Assembly (NCBI GenBank): GCA_018240685.1
Contig: JAFEFG010000021.1
Location: 1-54,588, forward strand
DNA length: 54,588 nt
Source of the DNA: Pseudomonadota bacterium
GTDB taxonomy: Bacteria; Pseudomonadota; Alphaproteobacteria; Reyranellales; Reyranellaceae
Direction of reading: 5' to 3'
Shown here piece after piece: positions 24,571 to 32,346 of the stretch (within the stretch, counting starts at the first letter, position 1; each line of letters starts with the position of its first letter). Position numbers and translations under genes: made by a program. The notes beneath the pieces were generated by a model. The model did no database searches and was not told the origin of the DNA. It saw nothing but the letters and a program-made list of their open reading frames with translations.

Positions 24571-25830
24571 ATGTCGACGCGCCGTCGCACTTTCCTCGGG
24601 CTGACCGCGGCGGCTCTCGCCGCACCTGCGCTCGTGCGGGCGCAGGGCGCGGCCAAGGTCGTTGTCGTGGGCGGCGGCTTCGGCGGCGCGACCTGTGCGC
24701 GCTTCCTCAAGAGGTTCGCGCCGGCGCTCGCGGTGACGCTGGTCGAGCGGCAGAAGACCTATACCGCCTGCCCCTTCAGCAACGAGGTGATCGCTGGCCT
24801 GCGCCCGCTGGAGCGGCAGCAGTTCGGCTATGACGGCCTCGCGCGCTCGGGCGTGACGGTGGCGACGACGGCGGCGACGGCCGTCGATCCGGCGGCGCGG
24901 ACGGTCATGCTCGCCGACGGCACCCGGCTCGCCTACGACCGGCTGGTGGTGGCGCCCGGCATCGACTTCGACTGGACGGCGCTGCCCGGCTACGACGAGA
25001 AGGCCGCCGAGCGCCTGCCGCACGCCTGGAAGGCGGGGGCGCAGACGCTGCTGCTGCGCCGCCAGCTCGAGGCGATGCGCGACGGCGGCCTGGTCGTGAT
25101 CGCGGTGCCGGCGCCGCCCTATCGCTGCCCGCCGGCGCCCTACGAGCGGGCGAGCCAGATCGCCTGGTACCTCAAGAACAGCAAGCCGCGCTCGAAGGTG
25201 CTGGTGCTCGACGCCAAGGACTCCTTCTCCCAGCAACCCCTGTTCCGGCGCGCCTGGTCCGACCTCTATCCCGACCTGATCGAATGGGTGCCGCTCAGCC
25301 AGGGCGGCAATGTGACCTCGGTCGATCCCGCCACGCTCACTCTCGAGACCGACTTCGACAGCCACAAGGCCGACGTCGCCAACGTCATCCCGCCGCAGAA
25401 GGCCGGCGCGCTGGCGCGGCTCGCGGGCGTCGCCGACCGCACCGGCTGGTGTCCGGTCGAGCCGACCGCCTTCGAGTCGACGCTGCAGCCGGGCATCCAC
25501 GTGCTGGGCGACGCGGCCCTGGCGGGCGCCATGCCCAAGGCCGCCTCGTCCGCCAATGCGCAGGGCAAGGCCTGCGCCGCCGCCATCGCCGATCGTCTCG
25601 CCGGCCGGCCCCCGCAGGCGCCGCGGCTCGTCAGCGGCTGCTATACCCTGGCGGCGCCGGACTACGGCTTCTCCCTGGTCGGCGTCTACCGGCCCGACAA
25701 GGGCGAGCTCCGCGAGGTGCCGGGCGCGGGCGGCGCCAGCCCCCTCGACAGCGACCCGGTTCTCCGGGCGCAGGAAGCGCGCTATGCGGAGGGCTGGTTT
25801 CGTGCCACCACGGGCGAGATCTTCGGTTAA
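24571..25830 (+). CDS. Flavocytochrome c sulfide dehydrogenase flavoprotein (FccB/SoxF-like)
   Basis: 419 residues with a Tat signal (TRRRTFLGLTAAALAAPALV). The FAD-binding Rossmann motif is VVVVGGGFGGATCARFL near 30. YTACPFSNEVI and the late SGCYTLAAPDYGFSLVGVY match the redox cysteine region and the C-terminal FCSD flavin-binding domain. It oxidises sulfide to sulfur or polysulfide in the periplasm and hands electrons to a c-type cytochrome, most simply the one just upstream. The soxX gene follows after 3 bases. It is expected to act with the Sox carrier genes downstream. Confidence 0.92.
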   Translation: MSTRRRTFLGLTAAALAAPALVRAQGAAKVVVVGGGFGGATCARFLKRFAPALAVTLVERQKTYTACPFSNEVIAGLRPLERQQFGYDGLARSGVTVATTAATAVDPAARTVMLADGTRLAYDRLVVAPGIDFDWTALPGYDEKAAERLPHAWKAGAQTLLLRRQLEAMRDGGLVVIAVPAPPYRCPPAPYERASQIAWYLKNSKPRSKVLVLDAKDSFSQQPLFRRAWSDLYPDLIEWVPLSQGGNVTSVDPATLTLETDFDSHKADVANVIPPQKAGALARLAGVADRTGWCPVEPTAFESTLQPGIHVLGDAALAGAMPKAASSANAQGKACAAAIADRLAGRPPQAPRLVSGCYTLAAPDYGFSLVGVYRPDKGELREVPGAGGASPLDSDPVLRAQEARYAEGWFRATTGEIFG

Positions 25831-25833
25831 CCC

Positions 25834-26295
25834 ATGTCCCGCATCCTCCTCTCCGTCGTCATCGCCGCCCTCTGCTCCGTCGCCCTCTGGTCCACCGCCG
25901 TCCCGGCGCAGGAGGAGTTGCGCTCCTACGTCGTCGTGGGCGATTCGATTCCCGATTCGCTCACCGGCTATCCCGGCGACGCCGAGCGCGGCCGCGCCAT
26001 CGTCGCCAGCCGCACCACCGGCCTGTGCCTGCTCTGCCACAGCGCGCCGATCCCCGAGGAGCGCTTCCAGGGCAACCTCGCGCCCGACCTGGCCGGCGCC
26101 GGCTCGCGCTGGAGCGAGGGCCAGCTCCGCCTGCGCCTCATCGACGCCTCGCGCCTCAAACCCGACACCATCATGCCGCCCTATTACCGGCTCGACCGCC
26201 TGCACCGCGTGGCGAAGGGCTTCGCCGACCGCTCCATCCTGACCGCCGAGCAGATCGAGGACGTCGTGGCCTACCTGGCGAGCCTGAAGGAGTGA
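25834..26295 (+). CDS. soxX: Sulfur oxidation c-type cytochrome SoxX
   Basis: 153 residues with a signal peptide ending near VPAQ. The haem motif CLLCH lies near residue 64 and the Met ligand is likely in DTIMPPYY. SoxX pairs with SoxA to form the SoxAX cytochrome, which links thiosulfate to the SoxY carrier cysteine. It lies in fcc-soxX-soxY-soxZ-soxA with gaps of 3-4 bases or overlaps, clearly one operon. Confidence 0.93.
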   Translation: MSRILLSVVIAALCSVALWSTAVPAQEELRSYVVVGDSIPDSLTGYPGDAERGRAIVASRTTGLCLLCHSAPIPEERFQGNLAPDLAGAGSRWSEGQLRLRLIDASRLKPDTIMPPYYRLDRLHRVAKGFADRSILTAEQIEDVVAYLASLKE

Positions 26296-26299
26296 GACG

Positions 26300-26755
26300 A
26301 TGACCGTGCTCGCGACCAGACGCCGCTTCATCGCCGGGGCCGCCGTCGTGACCCTGCTGCCGCTCGACGCCGCCCGGGCCACGCCCGAGACGCTGGCCGC
26401 CGCCATCCGCGCGGTGACGGGCGATGCGCCGCTGCGGCCGGGCCGGGTCGCGCTCGACATCCCGCCGCTGGTCGAGAACGGCAACGCCGTGCCGCTCACC
26501 GTCACGGTCGAGAGCCCGATGACCGCGGCCGATCATGTGACGGCGATCCACGTCTTCAACGAGAAGAACCCGCAGCCGCATGTCTTCGACGCCCGGCTGG
26601 GGCCGCGCAACGGCCGCGCCCTCGTGCGCACGCGCATCAAGCTTGCCGACACGCAGAAGGTCGTGGCCGTCGCCGAGACCAGCGACGGCGCGTTCTGGAG
26701 CGCGGGCGCCGACGTCATCGTCACCATCGCCGCCTGCGTCGAGGACCCGACCTGA
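26300..26755 (+). CDS. soxY: Thiosulfate oxidation carrier protein SoxY, atypical C-terminus
   Basis: 151 residues with a Tat-like signal (TRRRFIAGAAVVTLLPLDAARA) and the SoxY immunoglobulin-like fold (PPLVENGNAVPLTVTVES, HVTAIHVFNEKNPQPHV). SoxY carries the sulfur substrate on a C-terminal cysteine that is usually in a GGCGG tail. Here the tail is TIAACVEDPT: the cysteine (Cys146) is kept, but the flexible glycines are not. It overlaps soxZ by one base. The carrier role is likely but the missing glycine arm may change access to partner enzymes. Confidence 0.9.
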   Translation: MTVLATRRRFIAGAAVVTLLPLDAARATPETLAAAIRAVTGDAPLRPGRVALDIPPLVENGNAVPLTVTVESPMTAADHVTAIHVFNEKNPQPHVFDARLGPRNGRALVRTRIKLADTQKVVAVAETSDGAFWSAGADVIVTIAACVEDPT

Positions 26756-27075
26756 TGGCCAACGTGCTGATCAACGCGCCGAAGACCGCGCGCCGGGGCG
26801 AGACGATCGAGCTCAAGGCCCTGATCCTGCATCCGATGGAGACCGGCTTCCGGCCCGGCGCCAACGGCACGATCATCCCGCGCAACATCATCCAGGACTT
26901 CACGGCGAGCTGGAACGGCGTCGAGATCTTCCGCATGCGGATGTCGCCGGCGATCGCCGCCAATCCGTACGTGTCGTTCTGCGCCGTGGCGTCGGAGAGC
27001 GGCGTCGTGCGCCTGCGCTGGAGCGGCGACAACGGCTTCGCGGTCGAGGAATCGGTGACGGTCACGGTGACATGA
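26755..27075 (+). CDS. soxZ: Thiosulfate oxidation carrier complex protein SoxZ
   Basis: 106 residues, no signal peptide; it is exported in complex with SoxY. The block LILHPMETGFRPGANGTIIPRN and the strand-rich remainder match the SoxZ family. The start overlaps the soxY stop by one base and the stop overlaps the soxA start (ATGA), so translation is coupled. Confidence 0.94.
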   Translation: MANVLINAPKTARRGETIELKALILHPMETGFRPGANGTIIPRNIIQDFTASWNGVEIFRMRMSPAIAANPYVSFCAVASESGVVRLRWSGDNGFAVEESVTVTVT

Positions 27076-27842
27076 ACAAGCGATCGCTCGCCTTGGCGCT
27101 GGGGGCGGTGTTCTTCGCCTCGCTGGCCGCCGCGCAGGGCGGCGCCGACAGGCGCCGGTCCGGCTACCAGGACATGGGCCCGGCGCTGCAGAAGATGCAG
27201 GACGACGACACGGCCAATCCCGCCATGCTGTTCGTGCAGGCGGGCGAGGCGCTGTGGAAGCAGAAGGTCGGCGCCGCCGACAAGGCCTGCGCCGACTGCC
27301 ACACGACCGCCAGCATGAAGGGCGTCGCCGCGCGCTATCCCGCGATCCCGGCCGGCGCCGACAAGCCGGTCGATCTCGAGGGCCGCATCAATCTCTGCCG
27401 CACCACGCAGCAGAAGGCCGAGCCGCTGCGTCCCGAGAGCGACGACCTGCTGCAGCTCACCGCCTGGGTGGCGCTGCAGTCGCGCGGCGATCCGATTGCG
27501 CCGCCCGACGATCCGCGGATGGCGGCCGTGCGCGCCGAGGGCGAGCGGCTCTTCACGGAGCGGCAGGGCCAGCTCAACCTCTCCTGCGCCGCCTGCCACG
27601 ACGCCAATGCGGGCAAGAAGCTGGGCGGCGCCACCATCCCGCAGGGCCATCCCACCGGCTATCCGCTCTATCGCCTCGAATGGCAGACGCTGGGCTCGCT
27701 CAAGCGCCGCCTGCGCAACTGCCTGATCGGCATGCGCGCCGAGCCGTACGACTACAACGCGCCCGAATACGTCGCGCTCGAGGCCTATCTGATGGAGCGC
27801 GCGCGCGGCATGACGATGGACGCGCCGGCCGTGCGGCCGTAG
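27072..27842 (+). CDS. soxA: Sulfur oxidation c-type cytochrome SoxA (dihaem)
   Basis: 256 residues with a signal peptide (RSLALALGAVFFASLAAAQ). Two haem motifs are seen, CADCH from Cys73 and CAACH from Cys172. RNCLIGMRAEPY near Cys217 supplies the cysteine that becomes the cysteine-persulfide ligand at the SoxAX active site. Start ATG overlaps the soxZ stop by 4 bases. It is the last gene of the operon; soxB and soxCD are not found nearby. A short CCCG/CGGG hairpin followed by A5T5 (27863-27882) may end the transcript. Confidence 0.93.
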   Translation: MNKRSLALALGAVFFASLAAAQGGADRRRSGYQDMGPALQKMQDDDTANPAMLFVQAGEALWKQKVGAADKACADCHTTASMKGVAARYPAIPAGADKPVDLEGRINLCRTTQQKAEPLRPESDDLLQLTAWVALQSRGDPIAPPDDPRMAAVRAEGERLFTERQGQLNLSCAACHDANAGKKLGGATIPQGHPTGYPLYRLEWQTLGSLKRRLRNCLIGMRAEPYDYNAPEYVALEAYLMERARGMTMDAPAVRP

Positions 27843-27862
27843 CGGCGGATGGCCCGGCGCGG

Positions 27863-27882
27863 CCCGAACGGGAAAAATTTTT
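27863..27882 (+). terminator. Possible weak terminator after soxA
   Basis: CCCG-AA-CGGG followed by AAAAATTTTT, about 20 bases past the soxA stop. The stem is short, so this is tentative. Confidence 0.35.
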
Positions 27883-27984
27883 CTCCGCCGCGCCGCCGGC
27901 AGACAGTCCTTCTCCGCCTGCCGCCGCAATCGATCACGGCGTTTCATTGAGGCCGGCGCGGGCCGGGCGGTAGAACTGTCCATC

Positions 27985-28272
27985 ATGTTCTCGTTCGCCA
28001 CCGACCTGGTTTCCCGCGCCGCGCAGTTCCTCGCCGCCACTGGCCGCGAGCCGGGCTGCGTCGACGACGGCCTGTGGACCGTGACCGCACGCGGCCGCAT
28101 CGTCGGCGTGCTGGCCTGTCGCGGCGGCGACTGGCGCCTGTCGTGGGCGGCCGACGCCGATCCGTCGCTGGTCCGGTATGCCGGCACGCTCGACGGCGAC
28201 ATCGAGGGGCTGGCCGAGGCGCTCAGCCTGCGTCTCGGCGCGCCGGTGCGGTTCGGCCCGCTCCTGGCCTGA
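27985..28272 (+). CDS. Small protein of unknown function
   Basis: 95 residues, ATG at 27985, no recognised domain. It is rich in beta-strand pattern (LWTVTARGRIVGVLACRGGDWRLSWAAD) and ends in APVRFGPLLA. No clear ribosome binding site is present and the frame is short, but codon use matches the neighbours and the following Lrp gene begins 80 bases later. It could be an uncharacterised small cytosolic protein. Confidence 0.55.
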   Translation: MFSFATDLVSRAAQFLAATGREPGCVDDGLWTVTARGRIVGVLACRGGDWRLSWAADADPSLVRYAGTLDGDIEGLAEALSLRLGAPVRFGPLLA

Positions 28273-28352
28273 AACCGGTTAGCCCGAGACCGGTTGAGTT
28301 TCGGCCCCGGCCGCCCGACAGTGGGCGGCGACTCGCCATAGGATTCCGACAC

Positions 28353-28844
28353 ATGGATGCGATTGACCGCAAGATCGTGGCCCTCCTGCAGGAGGATGCC
28401 AGCCTGTCGCTGGCGCAGATTGCCCACCGCGTGGGGCTGTCCCAGAGCCCGTGCTGGAAGCGCATCCAGCGGCTGGAGAAGAGCGGCGTCATCCTGAAGC
28501 GCGTGGCGCTGATCTCGCCCGAGGCGATCGGCCAGGGCCTCACCGTGTTCGTCTCGATCGAGAGCGGCGACCATTCCTCGACGTGGCTGGCGAAGTTCGC
28601 CCAGACCGTGACGGCCATGCCGGAGGTGATGGAGTTCTACCGCATGGCCGGCGACATCGACTACATGCTGCGCGTGGCGGTGCCGAACATGCAGGCCTTC
28701 GACACCTTCTACAAGAAGCTGATCGACAGCATGCCGCTCAAGAACGTCACCTCGCGTTTCGCCATGGAGCGCATCAAATCGACCACCGCCTATCCGCTTC
28801 CGCCCGATGCGCGAAATCCGCGCGACCTGAAGAAGAAGATCTGA
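28353..28844 (+). CDS. Lrp/AsnC-family transcriptional regulator
   Basis: 163 residues from the ATG at 28353. The N-terminal winged HTH is typical (DRKIVALLQEDASLSLAQIA, then VGLSQSPCWKRIQRLEKSGVI), followed by the ligand-sensing RAM domain (VFVSIESGDH.., PEVMEFYRMAGDIDYMLRV). Lrp/AsnC proteins respond to amino acids or related acids. It precedes a class II aldolase gene, but with a gap of 72 bases and no shared features, so the target is uncertain. Confidence 0.93.
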   Translation: MDAIDRKIVALLQEDASLSLAQIAHRVGLSQSPCWKRIQRLEKSGVILKRVALISPEAIGQGLTVFVSIESGDHSSTWLAKFAQTVTAMPEVMEFYRMAGDIDYMLRVAVPNMQAFDTFYKKLIDSMPLKNVTSRFAMERIKSTTAYPLPPDARNPRDLKKKI

Positions 28845-28916
28845 GCCCGGCCCCATGGACGGGCGGGCCGGGGCGGCGCTAGGGTCGCGCCTCGCACGCA
28901 CAACCGGGAGGGCTCC

Positions 28917-29714
28917 ATGGCCGTACATGCGCTGAAGACGTCGAAGGTCGCCACGCTGCGCGACAAGGTCTCGCCGCAGGAATGGCAGGCGCGCGTCGAC
29001 CTCGCCGCCTGCTATCGCCTGATGGATCTCTACGGCATGTCCGACATGGCCGCGAACCATGTCTCGGTGCGCGTGCCGGGCGAGCACGACGCCTTCCTCA
29101 TCAATGCCTACGGCCTGCTCTACGACGAGATCACCGCCTCGAGCCTGATCAAGATCGACCACGAGGGCAATGTCCTCACCAAGCCTGAGTTCGGGCCGGG
29201 CCTCGACTACGGCGTCAACCGCGCCGGCTTCGTGATCCACAGCGCCATCCATCGCGCCCGGCCCGAGGTGGCGTGCGTGATCCACACCCACACCTGGGCC
29301 GGCATGGCGGTCTCGACCCTCGACTGCGGGCTGCTCGCCAACACTCAGACGGCGATGCGCTTCGCCCGCATCAGCTACCACGACTACACGGGCGTGGTGC
29401 TCGACCTCGCCGAGCAGGACTCGCTGGTGCAGGACCTCGGCGCCAACAACGCCATGATCCTGCGCAACCACGGCCTGCTCACGACCGGCGCCACGGTCCC
29501 CGAGGCGTTCAACGCCATGCATCGGCTGGAGCTTTCCTGCAAGACGCAGATCGCGGCCATGTCGTGCAACACCAAGCTGGTCGAGGTGCCGGCCGACGTG
29601 GTCGAGGCCACCTACATGAACTACCAGCCGCAGACGCGCCGCCCCTACGGCGTGATGGAATGGCCCGCCCTCCTGCGCAAGCTCGACCGTCTCGATCCCT
29701 CGTTCCGCGACTGA
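28917..29714 (+). CDS. Class II aldolase/adducin family protein
   Basis: 265 residues. CACNNCCGGGAGGGCTCC-type leader with GGGAGGG lies before the ATG. The zinc-binding residues fit the family: IHTHTWAGMAVST (two His), NHGLLTTG (third His) and a Glu in the early NHVSVRVPGEHD region. These enzymes cleave or epimerise small sugar phosphates and 2-oxo-4-hydroxy acids. This subgroup, 250-270 residues long, is usually unannotated in substrate. Followed by an intergenic palindrome cluster. Confidence 0.92.
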   Translation: MAVHALKTSKVATLRDKVSPQEWQARVDLAACYRLMDLYGMSDMAANHVSVRVPGEHDAFLINAYGLLYDEITASSLIKIDHEGNVLTKPEFGPGLDYGVNRAGFVIHSAIHRARPEVACVIHTHTWAGMAVSTLDCGLLANTQTAMRFARISYHDYTGVVLDLAEQDSLVQDLGANNAMILRNHGLLTTGATVPEAFNAMHRLELSCKTQIAAMSCNTKLVEVPADVVEATYMNYQPQTRRPYGVMEWPALLRKLDRLDPSFRD

Positions 29715-29745
29715 GCGCGCCTCGTCGGCGGCATTCCCCCTCCGT

Positions 29746-29838
29746 CGCCGTGTGACGGCGCCACCTCCCCCGAAACGGGGGAGGGACTCCGGTTCTTTCT
29801 TCTCCTCCCCCGGTTCGGGGGAGGTGCCCTCGTCATGC
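29746..29838. repeat. Mosaic of intergenic palindromes (CCTCCCCCG family)
   Basis: In 93 bases there are four small inverted repeats: CGCCGT/ACGGCG (29746-29760), CCTCCCCCG-AAA-CGGGGGAGG (29764-29784), CCTCCCCCG-GTT-CGGGGGAGG (29804-29824) and CCCTCG/CGAGGG (about 29828-29843). It lies between the convergent aldolase and acyl-CoA dehydrogenase genes. Related palindromes are at 16491 and 41831. This looks like a dispersed REP-type element and may also terminate transcription. Confidence 0.7.
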
Positions 29839-29866
29839 GAGGGCGGAGGGGGCGCGGGGAGCGTGA

Positions 29867-31033
29867 CTATGCGGCCTTCGGCTTTCCCAGCAGGTGGTCG
29901 GAGATGATGCGCTGCTGGATCTCGCTGGTGCCCTCGAAGATCTTGGTGAGACGCGCGTCGCGCCAGTAGCGCTCGACGGCGTGCAGCGTCGTGTAGCCGG
30001 CGCCGCCGAACACCTGCAGCGCCTCGCTGGTGACGCGCTCGGCCATCTCGGAGGCGTGGAACTTCACCATCGCCGCCTCCTTGTCGCAGCGGCGCTTGCT
30101 GTCGATCTCGTCGCACACGAAGTACAGGAGCTGGCGCGAGGCCTCGATCTCGGTCGCCATGCGCGCGAGGCGAAAGCGCGTGTTCTGGAATTCGCCGATC
30201 GCCTGGCCGAACTGCCGTCGTTCCTGCGCATAGGCGGTGGCGTCCTCGAGCGCCCCGCGCGCCAGCCCGATCGCGCGCGCGGCGGTATGGGCGCGGGCGC
30301 GTTCGAGGCCGGCGGAGATGTAGTAGAAGGCGCGGCCCTCCTCGCCGATCAGCGCCGAGGCGGGCAGGCGGCAGTTGTCGAACGCCAGCTCCCAGGTCTT
30401 CCAGCCGAAGTAGCCGATCTTGGGGATCGGCGCGCCGCGCACGCCCTCGGGCAGCGTGCCGCGCTTCTTCTCGATCAGGAACGAGGACAGGCCGACATGC
30501 TTGCGCTTGGGATCGGGCGCATCGGAGGTGCGCGCCACCAGCATGATGTAATCGGCGCCGTCGGCGAAGGTGCACCAGTACTTGTTGCCGTTGATGACCC
30601 ACGAATCGCCGTCGCGGCGCGCGCGGCAGGAGATGTTGCCGAGGTCCGAGCCGACGTCCGGCTCCGACATCGCCGCCGCGCCCAGGAACTGGCCCTTCGC
30701 CGCCCGCGGCAGGAACACCGCGCGCTGTTCCTCCGTCATGCCGCGCCCGGCGCTCAGCCCGTTGCCGCGCGCGATGATCGAGGCGACGCTCATCCACGCC
30801 CGCGCCAGTTCCTCGGTGATCAGGCAATACTCGAACACGCCCAGCCCCAGCCCGCCATACTGCTCGGGGATGACGATGCCGAAATAGCCCATGTCGGCCA
30901 GCTTCTGGATCAGCTCGGGCGGGATGTCGCCCTTCTCGGGATCGAGCTTGTTGGCGAGCGGCAGCACTTCCTTCATCGCGAAGGCCCGCGCCGTCTCCTG
31001 GATCATGCGGCGCTCGTCGGTCATGTAGCCCAT
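29867..31033 (-). CDS. Acyl-CoA dehydrogenase
   Basis: 388 residues from the ATG at 31033, which has AAAGGAGAAGG upstream; the frame to the left of it is not coding-like. Family blocks in order: ADMGYFGIVIPEQYGGLGLG, GAAAMSEPDVGSDL (FAD/substrate loop), RQFGQAIGEFQNTRFRLA, QVFGGAGYTTLHAVERYWRD and the C-terminal TKIFEGTSEIQQRIISDHLLG, where Glu in FEGTSE is the place of the catalytic base in many members. It dehydrogenates acyl-CoA thioesters in the cytosol and passes electrons to ETF. The chain-length preference is not evident. Confidence 0.95.
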   Translation of the reverse strand: MGYMTDERRMIQETARAFAMKEVLPLANKLDPEKGDIPPELIQKLADMGYFGIVIPEQYGGLGLGVFEYCLITEELARAWMSVASIIARGNGLSAGRGMTEEQRAVFLPRAAKGQFLGAAAMSEPDVGSDLGNISCRARRDGDSWVINGNKYWCTFADGADYIMLVARTSDAPDPKRKHVGLSSFLIEKKRGTLPEGVRGAPIPKIGYFGWKTWELAFDNCRLPASALIGEEGRAFYYISAGLERARAHTAARAIGLARGALEDATAYAQERRQFGQAIGEFQNTRFRLARMATEIEASRQLLYFVCDEIDSKRRCDKEAAMVKFHASEMAERVTSEALQVFGGAGYTTLHAVERYWRDARLTKIFEGTSEIQQRIISDHLLGKPKAA

Positions 31034-31253
31034 GGCGTTCCTTCTCCTTTGCGCGCCAGCATAGCAGCGGCGCCGCGCGCCCCGGCGCGGACGCGTTCGT
31101 TGTGCGGCACGCCGCGCCGCCGGCATGACGGCCATGCCGGACTCCGCGGACGGCCTTGCGATGACCGCATGGCTGGCTCGGTTACCCGGCGGTAACGTTT
31201 TTAAAAAAGGAAATAAAAAGGAGAGAGCGGGTCGCAAGGTCATTTGCCGCGAT

Positions 31254-31272
31254 TATTGCATTTTTCGCAATA
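31254..31272. promoter_or_regulatory. Inverted repeat TATTGC-N7-GCAATA upstream of the DUF5681-like gene
   Basis: TATTGCATTTTTCGCAATA has 6-bp arms around ATTTTTC and resembles, but does not equal, the TGCATTTTTGCA core of the motif at 6996, 11583 and 12003. It is followed at 31274-31289 by a second small palindrome, CGGTCT-ATAA-AGACCG. Both lie in the AT-rich leader of the gene at 31325. A promoter with an operator is the likely reading. Confidence 0.5.
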
Positions 31273-31273
31273 T

Positions 31274-31289
31274 CGGTCTATAAAGACCG
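31274..31289. promoter_or_regulatory. Small palindrome CGGTCTATAAAGACCG
   Basis: 6-bp arms with a 4-base AT centre, 36 bases before the start of the DUF5681-like gene. The TATAAA inside may be a -10 element. Confidence 0.4.
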
Positions 31290-31324
31290 TCGACCCGACG
31301 TTCCCGCCACCCAAGGAGGCCGCC

Positions 31325-31825
31325 ATGCCGCGATACCAGAAGGGAAAGCCGCCCGGCCCGGGCCGGCCGCGCGGTTGCCGCAACAAGGCGCTGGCGCTGT
31401 TCGATGCCCTCGGCCTCGACGGCACCGAAAAGGTGATCCGCGTCGTGAAGGAGCGGGCCCAGCAGGGCGACATGCGTGCCGCCTCGATCGTGCTGGCGCG
31501 CACCTGGCCGCATCGCAGCGGCCGCCCGGTGGCGCTCGACCTGCCCGACGCCGCGACGGCGGGCGGCCTCGTGCAGGCGCAGGCGGCGGTGATCGCCGCC
31601 ATGGCGCGCGGCGAGCTGACGCCGGAGGAGGCGGCCGCCGTCGCGACCGTGCTGGAAGCGCAGCGCCGCGCCATCGAGACCCACGACCACGACCGCCGCC
31701 TGCAGGCGCTGGAGGAAGGGCGCAGCGGCGAGGGCGCCGATCCGCTGGCGGCGATACTTCCGCCCGTCGCCGAGCCCGGCGACGCCGCGCTTCCGCCGCC
31801 CGACGCCGCGACGGCGCGGCCGTGA
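31325..31825 (+). CDS. DUF5681-like protein of unknown function
   Basis: 166 residues; a strong AAGGAGG precedes the ATG. The N-terminus KGKPPGPGRPRGCRNKAL is the basic GRPxGxRNK signature of DUF5681 proteins, found in mobile elements and plasmids and also in chromosomes. The rest is helical with Ala/Glu-rich stretches. Its stop overlaps the next start as GTGA. The leader is AT-rich and carries two palindromes. It may be DNA-binding, as the AT-hook-like GRPRG suggests, but this is inference. Confidence 0.75.
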   Translation: MPRYQKGKPPGPGRPRGCRNKALALFDALGLDGTEKVIRVVKERAQQGDMRAASIVLARTWPHRSGRPVALDLPDAATAGGLVQAQAAVIAAMARGELTPEEAAAVATVLEAQRRAIETHDHDRRLQALEEGRSGEGADPLAAILPPVAEPGDAALPPPDAATARP

Positions 31826-32175
31826 GCCAGGCCCGCAACGCGCGGCGCCTGCGGCGCCTCGAAGGCGGCGGCGCGACGAGCGTCGGCGCGCAGATCGCCG
31901 CCATCAACGCCGCCTACGGCCGCGAGCTGACCGCCGCCCTCGCGCTCGCCGCCTTCGCGCAGGCGCTGGCGGGATCGGATCGGGCGGCGCGGGCGGACGA
32001 TGCCGGCGCGACATCGATGCCGGAAGCGGCGAGGCCGGCGACCGTCGTCACCGCGCCGCTGCGCGCCCCGGCATCGAGATGGACGACGTCATTCCGCCCC
32101 GGCCCGCACGACGTGCTGACCTGGGAGGAGGCGATGCGGGTGCCGTGGATCGATGAAACCGGCGGAGCGTCCTAA
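31822..32175 (+). CDS. Small protein translationally coupled to the DUF5681-like gene
   Basis: 117 residues from GTG at 31822, which overlaps the upstream stop by 4 bases. I do not recognise a domain. The N-terminus is basic (SQARNARRLRRLEGG), the middle helical, and the end has RPGPHDVLTWEEAMRVPWIDE. Because of the coupling it is probably a functional partner of the DUF5681-like protein. Codon use is like the neighbourhood. Confidence 0.65.
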   Translation: MSQARNARRLRRLEGGGATSVGAQIAAINAAYGRELTAALALAAFAQALAGSDRAARADDAGATSMPEAARPATVVTAPLRAPASRWTTSFRPGPHDVLTWEEAMRVPWIDETGGAS

Positions 32176-32273
32176 AGCGCGATGACTTTTGCTTCGCCCG
32201 TCGTCCCGGCGCTCGTCGCGTCAGCCGCGCCTGCGCCGGGACGACGGCAAGAGTTGACGAAAAGTGATCGCGC
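32176..32273. repeat. Nested palindromic element (two inverted repeats, one inside the other)
   Basis: Outer arms: GCGCGATGACTTTT (32177-32190) and AAAAGTGATCGCGC (32260-32273), 13 of 14 pairs. Inner arms: CCGTCGTCCCGGCGC (32198-32212) and GCGCCGGGACGACGG (32233-32247), 15 perfect pairs. The outer half-site is also the arm of the palindrome at 9066. It lies between the small gene and prs. Confidence 0.75.
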
Positions 32274-32346
32274 GGGAGGCCGTAGCCTCATAGGCGCGGA
32301 TCGTGGTGGCTCATGCCGAAGCCGGATCGGATTTCAGCGCGTCACG

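Noticed and set aside
26721..30827. 1368-codon minus-strand frame over sox and neighbouring genes
   Set aside because: Antisense shadow; it crosses well-supported genes and intergenic repeats.
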